The notes beneath the pieces were generated by a model, which did not search any database, was not told where the DNA came from, and saw only the letters and a list, made by a program, of their open reading frames with translations. Source: Epinephelus fuscoguttatus (Eukaryota > Chordata > Actinopteri > Perciformes > Serranidae). From it: DNA of 64,000 nt. Below, in pieces: positions 1 to 11,332 of this stretch (position 1 is its first letter; each line of letters opens with the position of its first letter). A program made the translations under genes and the position numbers. Location: contig NC_064764.1 in NCBI RefSeq assembly GCF_011397635.1, positions 41,840,955 to 41,904,954 of the forward strand, read 5' to 3'.

Positions 1-374
1 TCGTCAGACACAGCACACAGCAACAGCTAAAGAGTTCTCATTATACATCAGGGGTGAGGAGAGGAGTTGAGCTGCTGTAGGAGCTGAGATTGTTTTTAAA
101 AAAAAACTGTTATGGTGGGAGCTGGTCTGTACAAGCAGAGAGCAGTGGGGGGATAATGCATTTAATTCCTGGGGCAGTGAGGCTGGAAATAGGACAGTAA
201 TGTGAAGTGCCGCGGGGCAGCAATATCTAGGAGCATCGACAGGCATCTAGCTGCCGGTGTGGGGTTGTACATTGAAATAGTGGCACATTTCTTGCATTCG
301 AAGAGAAAGGGGGAGTGCACACCAGGGTTGGAGAGGTGCTGACCATTGACAAGACAATACAAATTTGAAAAAAG
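1..374. other. Gene-less stretch, nothing recognised
   Basis: No exon, repeat family or RNA gene could be identified here. Minus-strand open frames of 66-80 codons exist but show no domain I recognise and no splice support. A short motif (aatgcaagaaatg on the minus strand) occurs near 285-300 and again near 560-575, on either side of the foldback element that follows. It may be a diverged local repeat. Confidence 0.3.
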
Positions 375-558
375 ATGTCAGGCACACACTCTAAGACTCG
401 ATGCAAAAATATTTTCTTTTATTCAGGTACCAACGTTTCCTCCAGACCGTCTTCATCAGGGTTTTTGATGACCCTGATGAAGACGGTCTAGTCAAAACGT
501 TGGTACTTGAATAAAAGAAAATATTTTTGCATCGAGTCTTAGAGTGTGTGCCTGGCAT
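375..558. mobile_element. Foldback (palindromic) MITE-like element
   Basis: Two arms of about 87 bp are near-perfect reverse complements around a loop of about 10 bp. The left arm begins atgtcaggcacacactc and the right arm ends gagtgtgtgcctggcat. The core shared by both arms reads gactcgatgcaaaaatattt. No coding capacity is visible. The structure fits a foldback or palindromic non-autonomous DNA element. The family is not identified and no clear target-site duplication was found. Confidence 0.7.
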
Positions 559-918
559 TTCTTGCATTTGCCACCAGTGTGTTTTGGCCTTATAGCTAGC
601 AGACAGGTGTTCACTGGACATGTTTAGGCAATTTTTTTTGAGCACAGAATACTTATAACAGTGAGCTATCAATTAAAAATTATTTCATCCATAAAATCAC
701 ATGCAGTAGCATTAAGAATAGGTGTTAAAGTGGTACAATTTAAAAATCCACAAAACTCTCAAAGGGTCCTTTCCAAAACTGAAAAAAGACTGCAGGGGAA
801 AAAAATCAATGTTGAATTTATGTGTACATGTTCCTGATGTTTGCTGTTGTGGACAAAAGCTAAATGAATATCATATTGTTTTTTAAACTGATGGTCAGGT
901 GAGCCAACGGTCTGCAGG
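559..918. other. Gene-less stretch before first ZP exon
   Basis: AT-rich, with no exon or named repeat recognised. It is probably an intron or upstream region of the ZP-domain gene that follows. The ZP-N start and any signal peptide should lie here or beyond the left edge, but I could not place them. Confidence 0.3.
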
Positions 919-2635
919 CATAAATCTGCTTCAGTGTCTCTCGCTAATTGTCTATTGGAGGACAAAAGCATCGACTACTCTGTCTTACACCTCAATGACC
1001 AGGACTGCAAAGGGGAAATGGACAACATGACCCACATGGTGACGTTCAGCTTCGACAGCAGCAACACTTGTGGTACAGTGGTCATGGTGGGTATCCTTAG
1101 ATACTAAATCCCTTTTTATAGTAGAAACTTAGTGTTTGTAGTCATTATGTGGTTGCATGAGTGTAGTTAAAGATATGAAAGTACTATTGTTGTACTTACT
1201 AAAAGCGTCACTGTACAGTACAGTAACTGCTGCAGCCTAAAACCTTCATATTTGTTAATGTACTCAACTTGGACTCATCCCCAGGTCATCAAATACCAAC
1301 GCACTGATAGCAACGCACAGGGCACCCTTTAACGTATCTATGTGACGCACACATTGCAACACGTGGTTTCAAGGAACAAATCTGCTTGATAAGGTTTCAA
1401 GAAAAGATTATGTTTTGGGTTAAAATAAATGTGTTTGTTTTGTAATGTTGCATCAATATCACACGCCAAAGGTCCTGACATATTTTTGGTATTTGACAAC
1501 CTAGGAGTGAGAACAGGTTGAACTGTTTGGTCGATTTGAAATTGCAGTGACAATGTCTGTCTCCATGTGACCATGTAGGCAAATAACAGTCAAATTATCT
1601 ACAAGAACAGCATCATGACACGAAACATCTCCACGTTTGGCTCAATCAACCGTCACAGCCCAGTGCATATTGACTTCTCCTGTTATTACACTCAGCCGGA
1701 TATCAAGACCGTGGCCATCAAACTCAAACACAGGTGTGTGGTGGTTGCGTACATCATGTAGTTTCATGGTTGTCACCTTTCTGTCACCAAGAGCAAGTTG
1801 ACCAAGCTAAACTTGGTTATTGTGTGCAGTCTGAAGCATCTCTGTATCTCTGCTTTCCAGCTCAGTGATCCAGCAGATTACCTCTGGAGAATGGACTTAC
1901 AATCTGACCATGAAGGCCTACACCAGCGCTGACCGTATGAATGCTATCCAGTCGAGCACTGACATCCAACTGGATGAGAAAATCTGGGTGGACCTTGAGT
2001 CAGATGGGCTGGATGAACAAATGGTTGTTCTGGTGACTGACTCCTGCTGGGCAACTGATCAGCCTTCGCCAAGTGGAAGCCTGAGATACGACCTCATAAT
2101 CTCAGGGTGAGACACACAGAGATACTTGTGGTAATTAAACCTGTCTTTATTGTTGTCTGCAAGTCTGTGTCATGTCTGCTTTCCTGTTTTTGAGCAGCTG
2201 CCCTAACCCTGCTGATGACACAGTGAAGATCGAGGGCAATGGACTGGGGACGTCCAACTCCTTTTCTTTCAATGCGTTCGAGTTCTCTGGCAAGAATGAT
2301 GGCGTCTACTTGCACTGCAGATTGGAGCTGTGTGTCCGGGATGGGGATGCCTGTGTCCCAGTATGCATGAATATATTCACATAAATAGTAAACATGTAAA
2401 TAGTGAAATTTAGGAATACTGGCACACAAAGACAGATATTTGTAATAAATGGCATCAGTTGTTTTGCTTCTCACTGTTGGGCCTCAAAAACCTGTGCCGA
2501 CCGAATCCTAAAACTGAATCTCTCTGTCTTTAAACTGCACAGACATGCAGCCACTCCAGGAGAAGGCGTAGATCCGTCATGTCAAAATATGAGGATGAAA
2601 ATCCTGCCTTTATCACCATGGCCTGGACTTTTTAG
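919..2635 (+). CDS. ZP-domain glycoprotein, 3' part (uromodulin/GP2/tectorin-like)
   Basis: Exons are placed by reading frame and splice sites: about 919-1088, 1579-1733, 1861-2106, 2198-2360 and 2543-2635. The translation gives a ZP module: a C-x(18)-C segment with VTFSFDSSNTCGT, then VHIDFSCYYTQPD, WTYNLTMKAYTS, a VTDSCWATDQPSP motif, RYDLIISGCPNP, and a C-terminal YLHCRLELCVRDGDACVP block. A run of five arginines follows, a consensus furin site. ZP modules polymerise extracellular or matrix glycoproteins, and removal of the tail at the furin site permits assembly. The frame ends ENPAFITMAWTF-stop. The stop lies one base before a good donor (G|GTAAGT), so the last intron is probably in the 3' UTR. 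The first exons (signal peptide, other domains) are not seen. Exact gene identity is not certain. Confidence 0.75.
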
Positions 2636-3660
2636 GGTAAGTGCAACTCTCCAACTGATTCACTCTTCCTACTTCAGCAACTTCTGAGTTCATGATCTAT
2701 TATGCCCACTTTCAGGGTTTGTACTTGTATTTAAGGTTTCTTGCCTCTTTAAGCATCCCTTGCAAAAAAGTGCAGTCTGCTCTAATTGGTCAGCATTTCC
2801 TGGTCTTCCAAATCGCTGCAGTTCTGCAATTGTTATTCAGCTCGGGGAATGACTGTAACAGAGAACAGAGAAACTTTTTATCATGAAAAATCACCAATAA
2901 AAGTTGATCCAGCAGGAATAGGATCCGAAATGTGGGAGAAATTAACATCAGCAACAAGGAAACTATTCAAACAAATACAAACTTCAACCTCCAGATCTTG
3001 ACAAAACACCCACCCTGTTACAGATAACAACAAATTCCCAAAGATTAAAGTACAAATATCTCCAAAATAGGTAACAGCTAATGATATCAACAGTTCCTTT
3101 CTTTAATTTCACTGCTGCTTTGGTAAAGACACATCTGTGTTATGGATTAAGAACTAACAATAACTTGGATTTTATCTTCTTTAGGTTTCCATGGAGATTC
3201 GGACTCACCAAGAAGTCATAGTGAATCGTTTCTTGAGTCTGGGATCAGTTATTATTGCTGTGAATGTATACCAGCACATATAATCCTAATAACCAGTCAG
3301 TTCTATCTGTAAATTTGTTTGGTCTTGTTTTGGGTTTCTGGGATTTCTTTCTCTGAGATGGTGAAAGTGATTTCTACAGCTTTGGAGACTTATTGAGTTG
3401 ATCGGCAGCAGAGTGTCTGGAAGTAAGCACCTGGGATTACTTGATCCCATAAACGTGGATACTGTGATATTTAGGGAAATCTTATGTGGAATATGTTTCA
3501 GTGGAATGTGTGGCATTCTTCTGACCAAGTTTGGACAAAACTGCAATCAAACAATGTTGGGATTGTTTGACATTATAACCTGCTTCTATCTGTAGCTTTA
3601 AAAAGAAAAGAACATATATGCTTTACTGTATCTGCCTTTATTATGATCAATAAACATCGT
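2636..3660 (+). other. Probable 3' UTR of ZP gene with one intron
   Basis: A donor at 2637 (GTAAGT) and an acceptor near 3184 (tcttctttag) would remove about 550 bp and join to UTR ending at the poly(A) signal. The region after 3184 has a short open frame with a hydrophobic stretch (LGSVIIAV). It would be an alternative tail only if a different splice were used, because the frame from the previous exon reaches a stop first. Confidence 0.4.
3649..3654 (+). terminator. Poly(A) signal of ZP gene
   Basis: Canonical AATAAA, followed 25-45 bp later by a GT-rich stretch (gagttttgtagtgtttttttt). It lies about 1 kb after the ZP stop codon and is the first good signal. Confidence 0.6.
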
Positions 3661-4511
3661 AGATGCGTGGTAATGTAACATGAGTTTTGTAGTGTTTTTT
3701 TTTAAGGTATACCTAATAGTAACACTGTCACAGGCCTGAGTTTTCCTGGTGCCTCCTTATTGTTATTTAAGATCAGTTTAAATGTCCAGTGAGAAGTATT
3801 CAGTGGTATCTAGAGGTGCGGTTACAGAACTTAAACTTCTCCTTTGTGTTAAGGATGTAACAGTATGGAAGACAACGTGAAAACACAAATGATACTGTCT
3901 GCCTGAGCTAGTTTTTGGTTTGTCTCTCCTGAGCTATTGTAGAACAATATGGTGGACTCAGTGGGAGATGACCAACTTCATATGGTAAAAAAAAAAACAA
4001 AAAAACAGGAATTTTTTTCCGGACTTTTTAATAACAATTATTCAGGGCATTTTATTAGTATTTCGCTGGCATTTTTCAACTTTTTTTTGGACATTTTAAT
4101 AATTTTTTTTTTCAATAATCTCATAATATTTTTGGACATTCAAGCATCATTTTTTTGGATTTAATGGAAAGACCCGCCCGGGTACAGAGCAGAGCAGCAT
4201 CAGTGACAAACAGAAATGACATAAATAAGTCAGACACAACATGAAAAGGAGGAGGTGGGGTGGAGGCTAGTTGCAAAGTGGCTTGCAACGAGCCTCCAGC
4301 AACAGTAGGCAGGCCAGAGCAGTTTAAATAGAGCGCCCTGAATGAGATTCGCCAATTGGTTGTGTAGAAAAGAATCATGTGATTTATCAGCTGACTCCCT
4401 TCCATCAATCAGCTGATCTATCAGTTGATTGGGCTGTTGGAGATCAGCTGATGTAGCTGGGATGTGAGCTGAGCTTGATCTGATGTCCTGCCTGAACTAA
4501 CGCTGTGCTTA
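3661..4511. other. Spacer between ZP gene and first TAAR
   Basis: AT-rich, with homopolymer runs of A near 3988-4006 and T near 4080-4115. No exon or named repeat is recognised. The last part grades into the upstream region of TAAR unit 1. Confidence 0.3.
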
Positions 4512-4519
4512 ATTTGCAT
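4512..4519 (+). promoter_or_regulatory. Octamer-like site upstream of TAAR unit 1
   Basis: ATTTGCAT, a perfect POU octamer, lies 208 bp before the start codon. The same octamer is found 95 bp before the start in units 4 and 5. It could bind a POU-domain factor; this is inference from the motif only. Confidence 0.3.
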
Positions 4520-4653
4520 ACAACTGTGGCAAATTCAGTTTACATGATTAAGATTCACATCAGCAACTAATGAAGATGATGGCATGATAGGAGGGACATC
4601 AGTCCCCTGGCAGGAGGGGATCTTAGAGGAGGGGCAAAAAAAGTTAGATAAGT

Positions 4654-4660
4654 TATAAAA
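4654..4660 (+). promoter_or_regulatory. TATA box of TAAR unit 1
   Basis: TATAAAA lies 60 bp before the ATG at 4720. Unit 3 has the same arrangement (TATAAAA 61 bp before its ATG), which supports a short 5' UTR in both. Confidence 0.5.
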
Positions 4661-4719
4661 CATCTGAACTTCATCAGAAAGCTGCCAGAGCTCATCAGCC
4701 TGTTTATCCTGAATCTCTG

Positions 4720-5876
4720 ATGATGGAGACGGTGGAGGAACGTGAACTCTGCTTCCTACAACTCAACTCCTCCTGCAGGAAGCCAAATCGTACTCACTCT
4801 GACACTGTGCTTATCTACATTGTGCTGTCCGTCATCTCTGTGCTCACTGCAACTCTCAACCTGCTGGTCATCATCTCCATCTCACACTTCAAGTAGCCAC
4901 ACATTTCATTCGTTTATAGCATAGCTGCACAGAGAGACATGACTGTGAGAGAAAAACATTTTCTAAAAAACTATTTTTCATGTTTTAGAACTGCTTTTAT
5001 TTATTGATGTAATAACTTATACGGAGAATGTTGAGTATGTTCCTCTCTTCTTTCAATCCAGGCAGCTCCACACCACCACCAACTTCCTCCTCCTCTCTCT
5101 GGCTGTCTCAGATTTCTTCGTGGGCCTTCTCATGTTCTTTCAAATTATGCTCATAGATGGCTGCTGGTTCCTCGGTGACCTCATGTGTAGTCTGTATTAT
5201 GTTTTAGACTTCATTATTACTTCTTCCTCAGTAGGAAACATGGTTCTCATATCTGTTGACCGCTACGTAGCCATTTGTGATCCTCTGCATTACTCCACCA
5301 AAGTCAGTGTGAAAAGAGTTACAATCTGTATTTGCCTTTGTTGGGGCTGTTCTGTTCTATACGACAGTCTCATAATGAAGGATAATTTGAAACAACCAGG
5401 CAGGTATCATTCCTGCACCGGAGTGTGTTATTGTTATTGATTATGTTGCTGGATTTGCAGATCTGTTTTTATCCTTTATCGGTCCTGTCACTGTCATCAT
5501 AGTTTTGTATATGAGAGTATTTGTAGTGGCTGTGTCTCAGGCTCGTGCCATGCAGTCTCATATTACAGCAGTCACGCTTCAGCGTTCGGTGAAAGTAACT
5601 GCAAAAAAGTCTGAGCTGAAAGCAGCCAGGACTCTTGGTGTTGTTATAGTTGTGTTTCTATTATGCCTCTGCCCATACTTTTGTGTCACACTTACAGGCC
5701 AGGACACCTTACTCAACGCTTCATCTGCTGCCTTTGTAATCTGTTTGTTCTATTTTAACTCCTGTCTGAACCCTGTGATTTACGCCTTCTTCTATCCGTG
5801 GTTTCGAAAATCTGTTAAACTTATTGTTACACTGGATATACTGAAGCCTGGCTCCTCTGAGGCCAACATACTGTAA
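4720..5876 (+). pseudogene. TAAR unit 1 (TAAR13c-like), frameshifted
   Basis: Exon 1 is 4720-4892 and exon 2 is 5062-5876, joined by a 169-bp GT-AG intron at the codon for Lys in HFK|QLH. Exon 1 gives MMETVEERELCF, an NSS glycosylation site and TM1. Exon 2 carries TM2-TM7 with DRY and the TAAR TM7 fingerprint NSCLNPVIYAFFYPWF. Asp3.32 (YYVLD) and Asp5.42 (FADLFLSFIGP) are both present, so the ancestral receptor should have been an amine or diamine sensor. About 5421-5425, in ECL2 (expected GGAGAG, seen GGAG), two bases are missing relative to paralogues. The frame then stops and the second half is open in another frame to the stop. Otherwise the gene is well preserved, so the loss is recent or could be an assembly error. 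Confidence 0.8.
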
Positions 5877-5878
5877 AG

Positions 5879-6080
5879 CAGGGGTGTCAAACTCATTTTA
5901 TTTCACAGGCTACATGCGGCCAAAATTAATCTCAAGTTGGCCAGACTGGTGAAAACCATTGCATAACAACATGACCAAATGTTTTCCTTTTTTTAAGTGT
6001 AGAAAAGTACTTTCAGAAAACATTTATCCAGGTGTCTTTGAGTGCGTTGAAAGGTGCCTACAAATAAAATGCATAATCAT
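5879..6080. mobile_element. hAT-type non-autonomous element end
   Basis: Begins caggggtgtcaaactcattt directly after the TAAR stop, a terminal sequence shared by many vertebrate hAT (Charlie-like) elements. The following text (gccacat-like, atctcaagttggcc) fits the same family. The right end is not clear. Non-coding. Confidence 0.5.
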
Positions 6081-6095
6081 TATTATCATTATTAT

Positions 6096-6410
6096 CCATT
6101 CATCCATTTTCTAACCACTTATCCTCTTGAGGGTCGCGGGGGGGCTGGAGCCTATCCCAGCTGACACTGGGCGAGAGGCAGGGTTCACACTGGACAGGTC
6201 ACCAGACTATCACAGGGCTGACACATAGAGACAGACAACCATTCACACTCACATTCACACCTACAGACAATTTAGAGTCACCAATTAACCTGCATGTCTT
6301 TGGACTGTGGGAGGAAGCTGGAGTGCCCGGAGAGAACCCACGCTGACACAGGGAGAACATGTCAGCTCCACACAGAAGGGCTCCCACATCACTGAACCAC
6401 TGATTTAAAA
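6096..6410. repeat. Dispersed teleost repeat
   Basis: Runs from atccattcatccattttcta through gggtcgcggggg, gacacatagagacagacaac and ttagagtcaccaattaacct to agggagaacatg. I recognise the pattern as a very common fish interspersed repeat, probably a retroelement 3' region, but will not assign a family. A reverse-oriented partial copy lies at 22430-22612 and is duplicated at 28494-28676. Confidence 0.6.
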
Positions 6411-7620
6411 TTACTATAATGCAAACATCAGGTATAAATGGCCACATTGTTCTTTTAAGTCACCAGCTCCAGACAGTGACTATTTAGCACCAGTGTGACT
6501 TGCAAATACTATTAATGTATGAACTGGAGAGCTGTTAATTTCTTTCCAGCTCACAGTAAATAAATCCTCATGTTTAAAGCTGTAGCAGCAACAATTTAAC
6601 TTTGTGCTAACTGTTCACATCTAATTTCTACTCCTGTGTTGTAATTCTGGCATCAACACACCAAGCTCAGGTAGAAGGAAATGAGTAGTATGGGGGGAGG
6701 GGGGTGCTGGTTGTCCATTAAGCAATGGCTGAATGAAGGCTGTGCACGGAGACACTCAGTGTGGGCCATCCACCTCTGAGGTGGAGTCACCCTAAGTGAT
6801 TAGGGCCCCAGAACAAGAGTCAACAGATTTAAACAGAGCTGAGGTGAGTGTCAGCTTGATGGAAACTATTTAGATGTTGCCATGGTTGAAGCAATATGCT
6901 GGGGATGACACAACCAAGGACATGAGATGCTCATTCTGACTGCTGTGGAAGTGAATTTGGAGAACCACAGGCAGATATGTCATAGACTGTATAGTCTGTG
7001 CTGTAGATTCACACCAGTGTTGGAAATGACAGTCTAATCAGTACATACACACATTTCATTTCCAACGTCTCTGTAACTCTCTGTAAGATTCAAAAACGGT
7101 TTCATCTTCTCTTGGGAGGGGGGGGGAATGAAAGGATAATTGTGCATCCGGATATTGTAAAGCCTGTACACACAGGAGAGAAGTTTCTGGCTCAATGTTT
7201 GCTGTGGCTGAATGTTGATGGAAGCTGAGTATAGATAGAAAAATCTGGCTCATTGTTGCTGCAGTTGAAGAGAAAGCCTCTCTCTTTTAAAGTATATTGG
7301 AGACCACTGTCCAGTGGATATGGAGATGACCGGTGCCAGGAGAAGGGAATGCGGTGATGGACTGCCAAGAATGGTGTGTGAGGCAGGTGGCCAGTGAGCA
7401 GGGATTGGAGTTGGTACGCAAAACCAAACGCAAACACAATTTTTGGCTGTCGCAGAAGGAGGAGAGGAAGCCTGAAATTGATATGGAGGTGGAGGGAACT
7501 TGTTAGAGCAACTAAAATGGACTAGCCAACAAGGTTGGGGAATGGGCGCCCTGGAACATAAGCAGCTCTGCTGGGAAGTTTGGCTTTGATCTGACTGCTG
7601 CAGCTTGAGGAGAATCACTT
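6411..7620. other. Gene-less stretch, nothing recognised
   Basis: Open frames on the minus strand (7056-7648) overlap each other in different frames and show no domain. The stretch may be old repeat next to the LINE fragment that follows. Confidence 0.25.
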
Positions 7621-8250
7621 TCAACGAGGCCCTTGACCTTGCAGACAAGAGGCCTCAGCTAGACATTCATAATTTACCCTTAATACACATTTGGGTTTAC
7701 CAGGTCTGTCCTGCACTCTCCCCCACCATCTGCTCCAACTTACCACCAGGTGGTGATCAGTTGAAAGCTCTGCTCCTCTCTTTACTTGAGTATCCAAGAC
7801 ATACAGCCGCACATCTAATGGTACAACCACAAAGTCAATCAGCCTTTGGTCTTTGGTGTTTTGGTACCAAGTACACTTAGAAACCAACCTATGCTCAAGC
7901 ATGATGTTTGTTAGAGCCAATCCATGATGACCTTAGAAGTCCAATAACAAAGCCCTGCTTGGGTTCAGATAAGGCAGGTCATTCCTCCCAGTCACACCAC
8001 TCGAGGGTATCCCCATCGTTTCCCACATGAAGTCCCACAGTAAAATTATAGTTGCAAGATGGTATCTCCTCTAGGACACCACCCAGAGAATCCAAGAAGG
8101 CCAGGACAATAGTCAGATTAACTTCTCAGCCATTGCCTGCTGCTTGCCCACAGGGACCACTCCATGTTGGGTCAGAGCCTGGCCACCAGATGCTCACTGG
8201 CAAGCTCCCCTGCCTGGTCTGGCTCTGACACATCACAGATATGCCGCTCG
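7621..8250 (-). mobile_element. RTE-type LINE fragment, endonuclease domain
   Basis: Minus-strand frame 7920-7621 reads EHRLVSKCTWYQNTKDQ, LIDFVVVPLDVRLYVLD and KRGAELSTDHHLVVSW. This is the C-terminal part of an apurinic-type endonuclease in RTE-like fish LINEs, with the catalytic SDHH-type motif as STDHH. To the right (upstream in the element) a degraded GDF..GNDGDT-like segment appears near 8015-8040 in other frames. The element is 5' and 3' truncated and broken by several shifts. Confidence 0.6.
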
Positions 8251-8665
8251 ACCAATGCCTGCTGTGTGATTAACTTTTTTCTCTAATAACTGGATCAGAA
8301 ATAAGTTTAGCACAAATTCAGATGTTTTCTACAGTGAGCTGGATTATCCACAGAGGTCTCCACCTCTCCAAAACAAATGGACCAGATAGTTTAAACCAGT
8401 TAAAACACAAAGTAAAGCAGTTTGATATTACCAATCCATGTTTCTTTGGGACTGTCTGGCATGTCAGAGACGAGTCATTAGCCTTGCACTTGCTGATGTC
8501 TGCTCATCTTTTTTTCTCTGATAACTTAAGATCTAGATGTTCAGGAGGCTTCTACAGGGTCTCTTCAAAGGTCTCTTCCTCTCCAAAACAAACAAATCTG
8601 GTGTTTTTAACTGGTAGTCACAGCCATTCTATCCCCAGGTAGCATAGAAGATTTATACAATCAGC
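8251..8665. other. Gene-less stretch, nothing recognised
   Basis: One 106-codon open frame (8322-8642) has no recognisable domain. The text contains a near-repeat of tctgcttttttctct and cagaggtctccacctctcc-like phrases (8275-8365 and 8505-8585), suggesting a degraded local duplication. Confidence 0.25.
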
Positions 8666-9285
8666 AGTTTCAAGATCAGGTCACTAATTCACTATCTGAC
8701 CAAATGTCTCCCTTTCTGTTCCTGAGATATTATGTTAAAACATGATGATGTCACAGTCAAGCTGACCTTTGACCTTTTGGATATAAAAAGTCATCACTTC
8801 CTTATTTTATCCTGTTAGACATTTGGTTCAAGTCTTGTCTTATTATCATATGAATTCCTGAGTCATGGTCAAAAGCATATGTTGTGACCACCTTAATCTA
8901 ACCAGTTCATAGTTGAGTCCAAGTGAACATTTGTGCCACATTTGAAGAAATTCCCTCAGGGTATTCTCGAGATATCATTTCCCAATAATGAGATAGATAA
9001 AGTTGCAAAGGCTTGATCTTTGACCCCAAAATCTAATCAGTTCATCATTGAGTTCAGTGGACATTTGTGCCAAATTTTGCAGCCTTAACTGTCTAACAAT
9101 AACAGCAAAAAGCCGCATATCAAACCGAAGTGAAAGGACAGATTTTTTCGTCGGTTTCTGATGCCAAAAGTCACTGACCAAACAGCGGATTTCAATGAAG
9201 GATGGATGGATGGACGGACAGACTGACAACCTGAAAACATTATGCCTCCAACCACGGCTATTGCCAGCGCGGAGGCATAAAAATT
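8666..9285. repeat. Dispersed non-coding fish repeat
   Basis: Contains the phrases gacctttgaccttttgg, ccagttcatagttgagtcca, gccacatttgaagaaattccctcagg, cgagatatc and a terminal ggcggaggcataaaaa-like end. It includes an internal near-duplication (atctaaccagttcat near 8895 and atctaatcagttcatca near 9032). I recognise this as a widespread fish repeat of unclear class. A short ATGGATGG/ACGG run lies near 9200-9220. Confidence 0.55.
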
Positions 9286-9639
9286 GCTACACAGCAAAGC
9301 TGCACATTTGGGGCCCAGTTTTGAATTCAAAATGTGGATCTTCATAATAAACACTGACAAACATGAAGTAAAAATAATAATTATTATAATAATATTTTAA
9401 TACCTTAAATGAATACTTTCTTTTCATGCAGCGAGTGTATCAACCAACCCCCCCCACACCCACTGAAGCAAGTGTGTTTTTCTTGGTCAGGTCACAGAGT
9501 TCAGTGTAACTGAAAACAGCATAAGCATAATTTGAAAGTTTCAAAGACCAAATGAGATGATGTCATCTGCATAAGTGTTTGTTTCAGTTTGAAAAATATC
9601 CATTCACAATAAACAAGATCAGAGTTTCACCAGTGTGTT
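9286..9639. other. Gene-less stretch, nothing recognised
   Basis: Short AT-rich spacer between a dispersed repeat and a microsatellite. No open frame or motif of note. Confidence 0.25.
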
Positions 9640-9722
9640 AAAACACACAGACACACATAGACACACAGAGACACGCACAGACACGCACAGACACACAGAG
9701 ACACACACACACACACACAGTG
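9640..9722. repeat. CA-rich microsatellite (acacacag units)
   Basis: Irregular units of acacagacac/acacagagac pass into a pure CA run of about 9 units ending at acacacacacag. The run gives spurious Cys/Val-rich minus-strand frames. Confidence 0.8.
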
Positions 9723-10140
9723 TGTGTTCTTAAGACCCACTGGGCTCTGAACAGTGTGTGCTCCACTGGCTGCTCCTCGGGGCTGTATACCTTGGTGGCT
9801 CAGAAAGTTTTCACACCTGCTTTCATTAATGTCACATGATGACATCACTTCAATCAGAGGTGTTACTGTAAGACGAAAAATGCTCTAACATCAACACATG
9901 ATGCAATCATTGCTAAACAGACCAACAAAGTAAACATGACTAAACATTTGTGATGCAATCTCAACACAGTAACTCATGATGCAATCTTTACCTAAAGGAG
10001 AACACCACTGAAATTTTAAAATAGATATATTTTATTAGACTAGTGCCATAGGTGATAAGTTATAATTCTGAGATGTAAAAGGGACTTTTTTCACTGGTAA
10101 ATGCACTTTGCATTGATTACAACCTGCAGTGTGTTATAGA
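9723..10140. other. Gene-less stretch, nothing recognised
   Basis: Contains loosely repeated phrases such as catgatgcaatcat, tgatgcaatctcaacacagtaa and catgatgcaatctttac (9895-9990), a weak local repeat. No gene is seen. Confidence 0.25.
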
Positions 10141-10765
10141 CAGAAGCAAACTGACCAAACGTCCTCTTTTGCCCGGACATGTCCACTTTTCACGTCCCGT
10201 CCGGGGCGTCCGGGGGGGTTTATAAACTGATGATAATGTCCGGTTTTCCGTGTGTTTGTGTGTGTGTGAGTGCGGCACGGGCCACATATTTCTGTCCTAA
10301 CCCGAACCGAGCCCGACATTATTTAATGACCAAAGCACTGAGTTTGTGTCACACAGTGGTTACAGTTACAGGGTATTTAACAGAACAGGCATGCGCTGTG
10401 GGTGCTCAGCCCGTGTTTGAGACGGGAGCGGGAGGCAGGAGGTCCGACACTTCCATCGAGAGGAGAGGGAGAAATAAAACAAAATAAGATAAAATAGGAA
10501 AAACCTGTCTCCCTGGAGAGGTAGAAACAAACAGCCAATGTGTGTGTGTGTGTGTTATGTTCAGGTGTTGTCACATAAATAACAGTGCCCAAGCAATAAA
10601 CAGGACAGACAATAGGATTTTATTTATTTTTACACTACATTTTCACTGAAAGCTGACTGAATCCAACCCGAGCCCGAATACAATTTATAGTTACATTTTT
10701 GACCAAACCCGGCCGATCTGTCGGGTACCGTCGGGTTCAGATCGCCACACTCTAGTGCGTGTACG
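10141..10765. repeat. Unclassified interspersed repeat, GC-richer
   Basis: The base composition shifts sharply (gtcccgtccggggcgtccggg). Related phrases occur near both ends: cctaacccgaaccgagcccgac at 10297 and aatccaacccgagcccgaat at 10660. This suggests one element interrupted by another, or internal repeats. A TG run lies at 10250-10270 and 10538-10556. Family not identified. Confidence 0.35.
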
Positions 10766-11332
10766 GGTCCCCTTTTGGGGCCTATCTGAATTTCTGTCTT
10801 TGAGAGATATTATTTTGTAATATAACTGAATTTTCTATCCATACATATAAATTTTAAATATATTAAAATTATAAGGTGTCTTTGAGTAAACTGCGAGTAT
10901 CATTTAAGTAGGCTATGTCGTGGCCGACCGAGTGTCCTTTTTTTTGGAAATCAAAATATGCTCACCCTACACAGTGTCCCCAGGTTATAATGTTGCAGAA
11001 ATAATATGACAGTGAAAAACATAATCATTAGAATATGATTATGACAAATGCATTTTGTAAAATGATAAAAACCTTAAAACACACCTGCAAAGTCAGGCCA
11101 AAGCTCCACCCAGTTTGGTTGCTCACCACCTGGTTTGGCTGGGGCCCCCTACTTCTCTGCTGCCGTAACCTGGGTTATAAAGAAGTAGGTGGGCTACTGC
11201 GACTAAACTTCAGCCAGTCAGGATCAGTGTGGCCGGGTCGATGTTATGTCGCAACAGGGCATTCATTCAGCGGGCTCCATCCACTGTACCAAATGAGTCC
11301 AGTAGGGGGCGGAGCCTATGACAGACAGCACA
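10766..11332. other. Gene-less stretch, nothing recognised
   Basis: AT-rich up to about 11090, then mixed. A 127-codon open frame (11035-11418) shows no domain and runs into a transposon end, so it is not called as a gene. Confidence 0.25.

Noticed and set aside
3185-3282. Transmembrane last exon of the ZP gene
   Set aside because: The hydrophobic frame is not reached from the previous exon, which meets a TAG first. It is kept only as a possibility for an alternative splice.
9627-9848. Cys/Val-rich minus-strand open frame
   Set aside because: It is a translation of a CA microsatellite with no other support.
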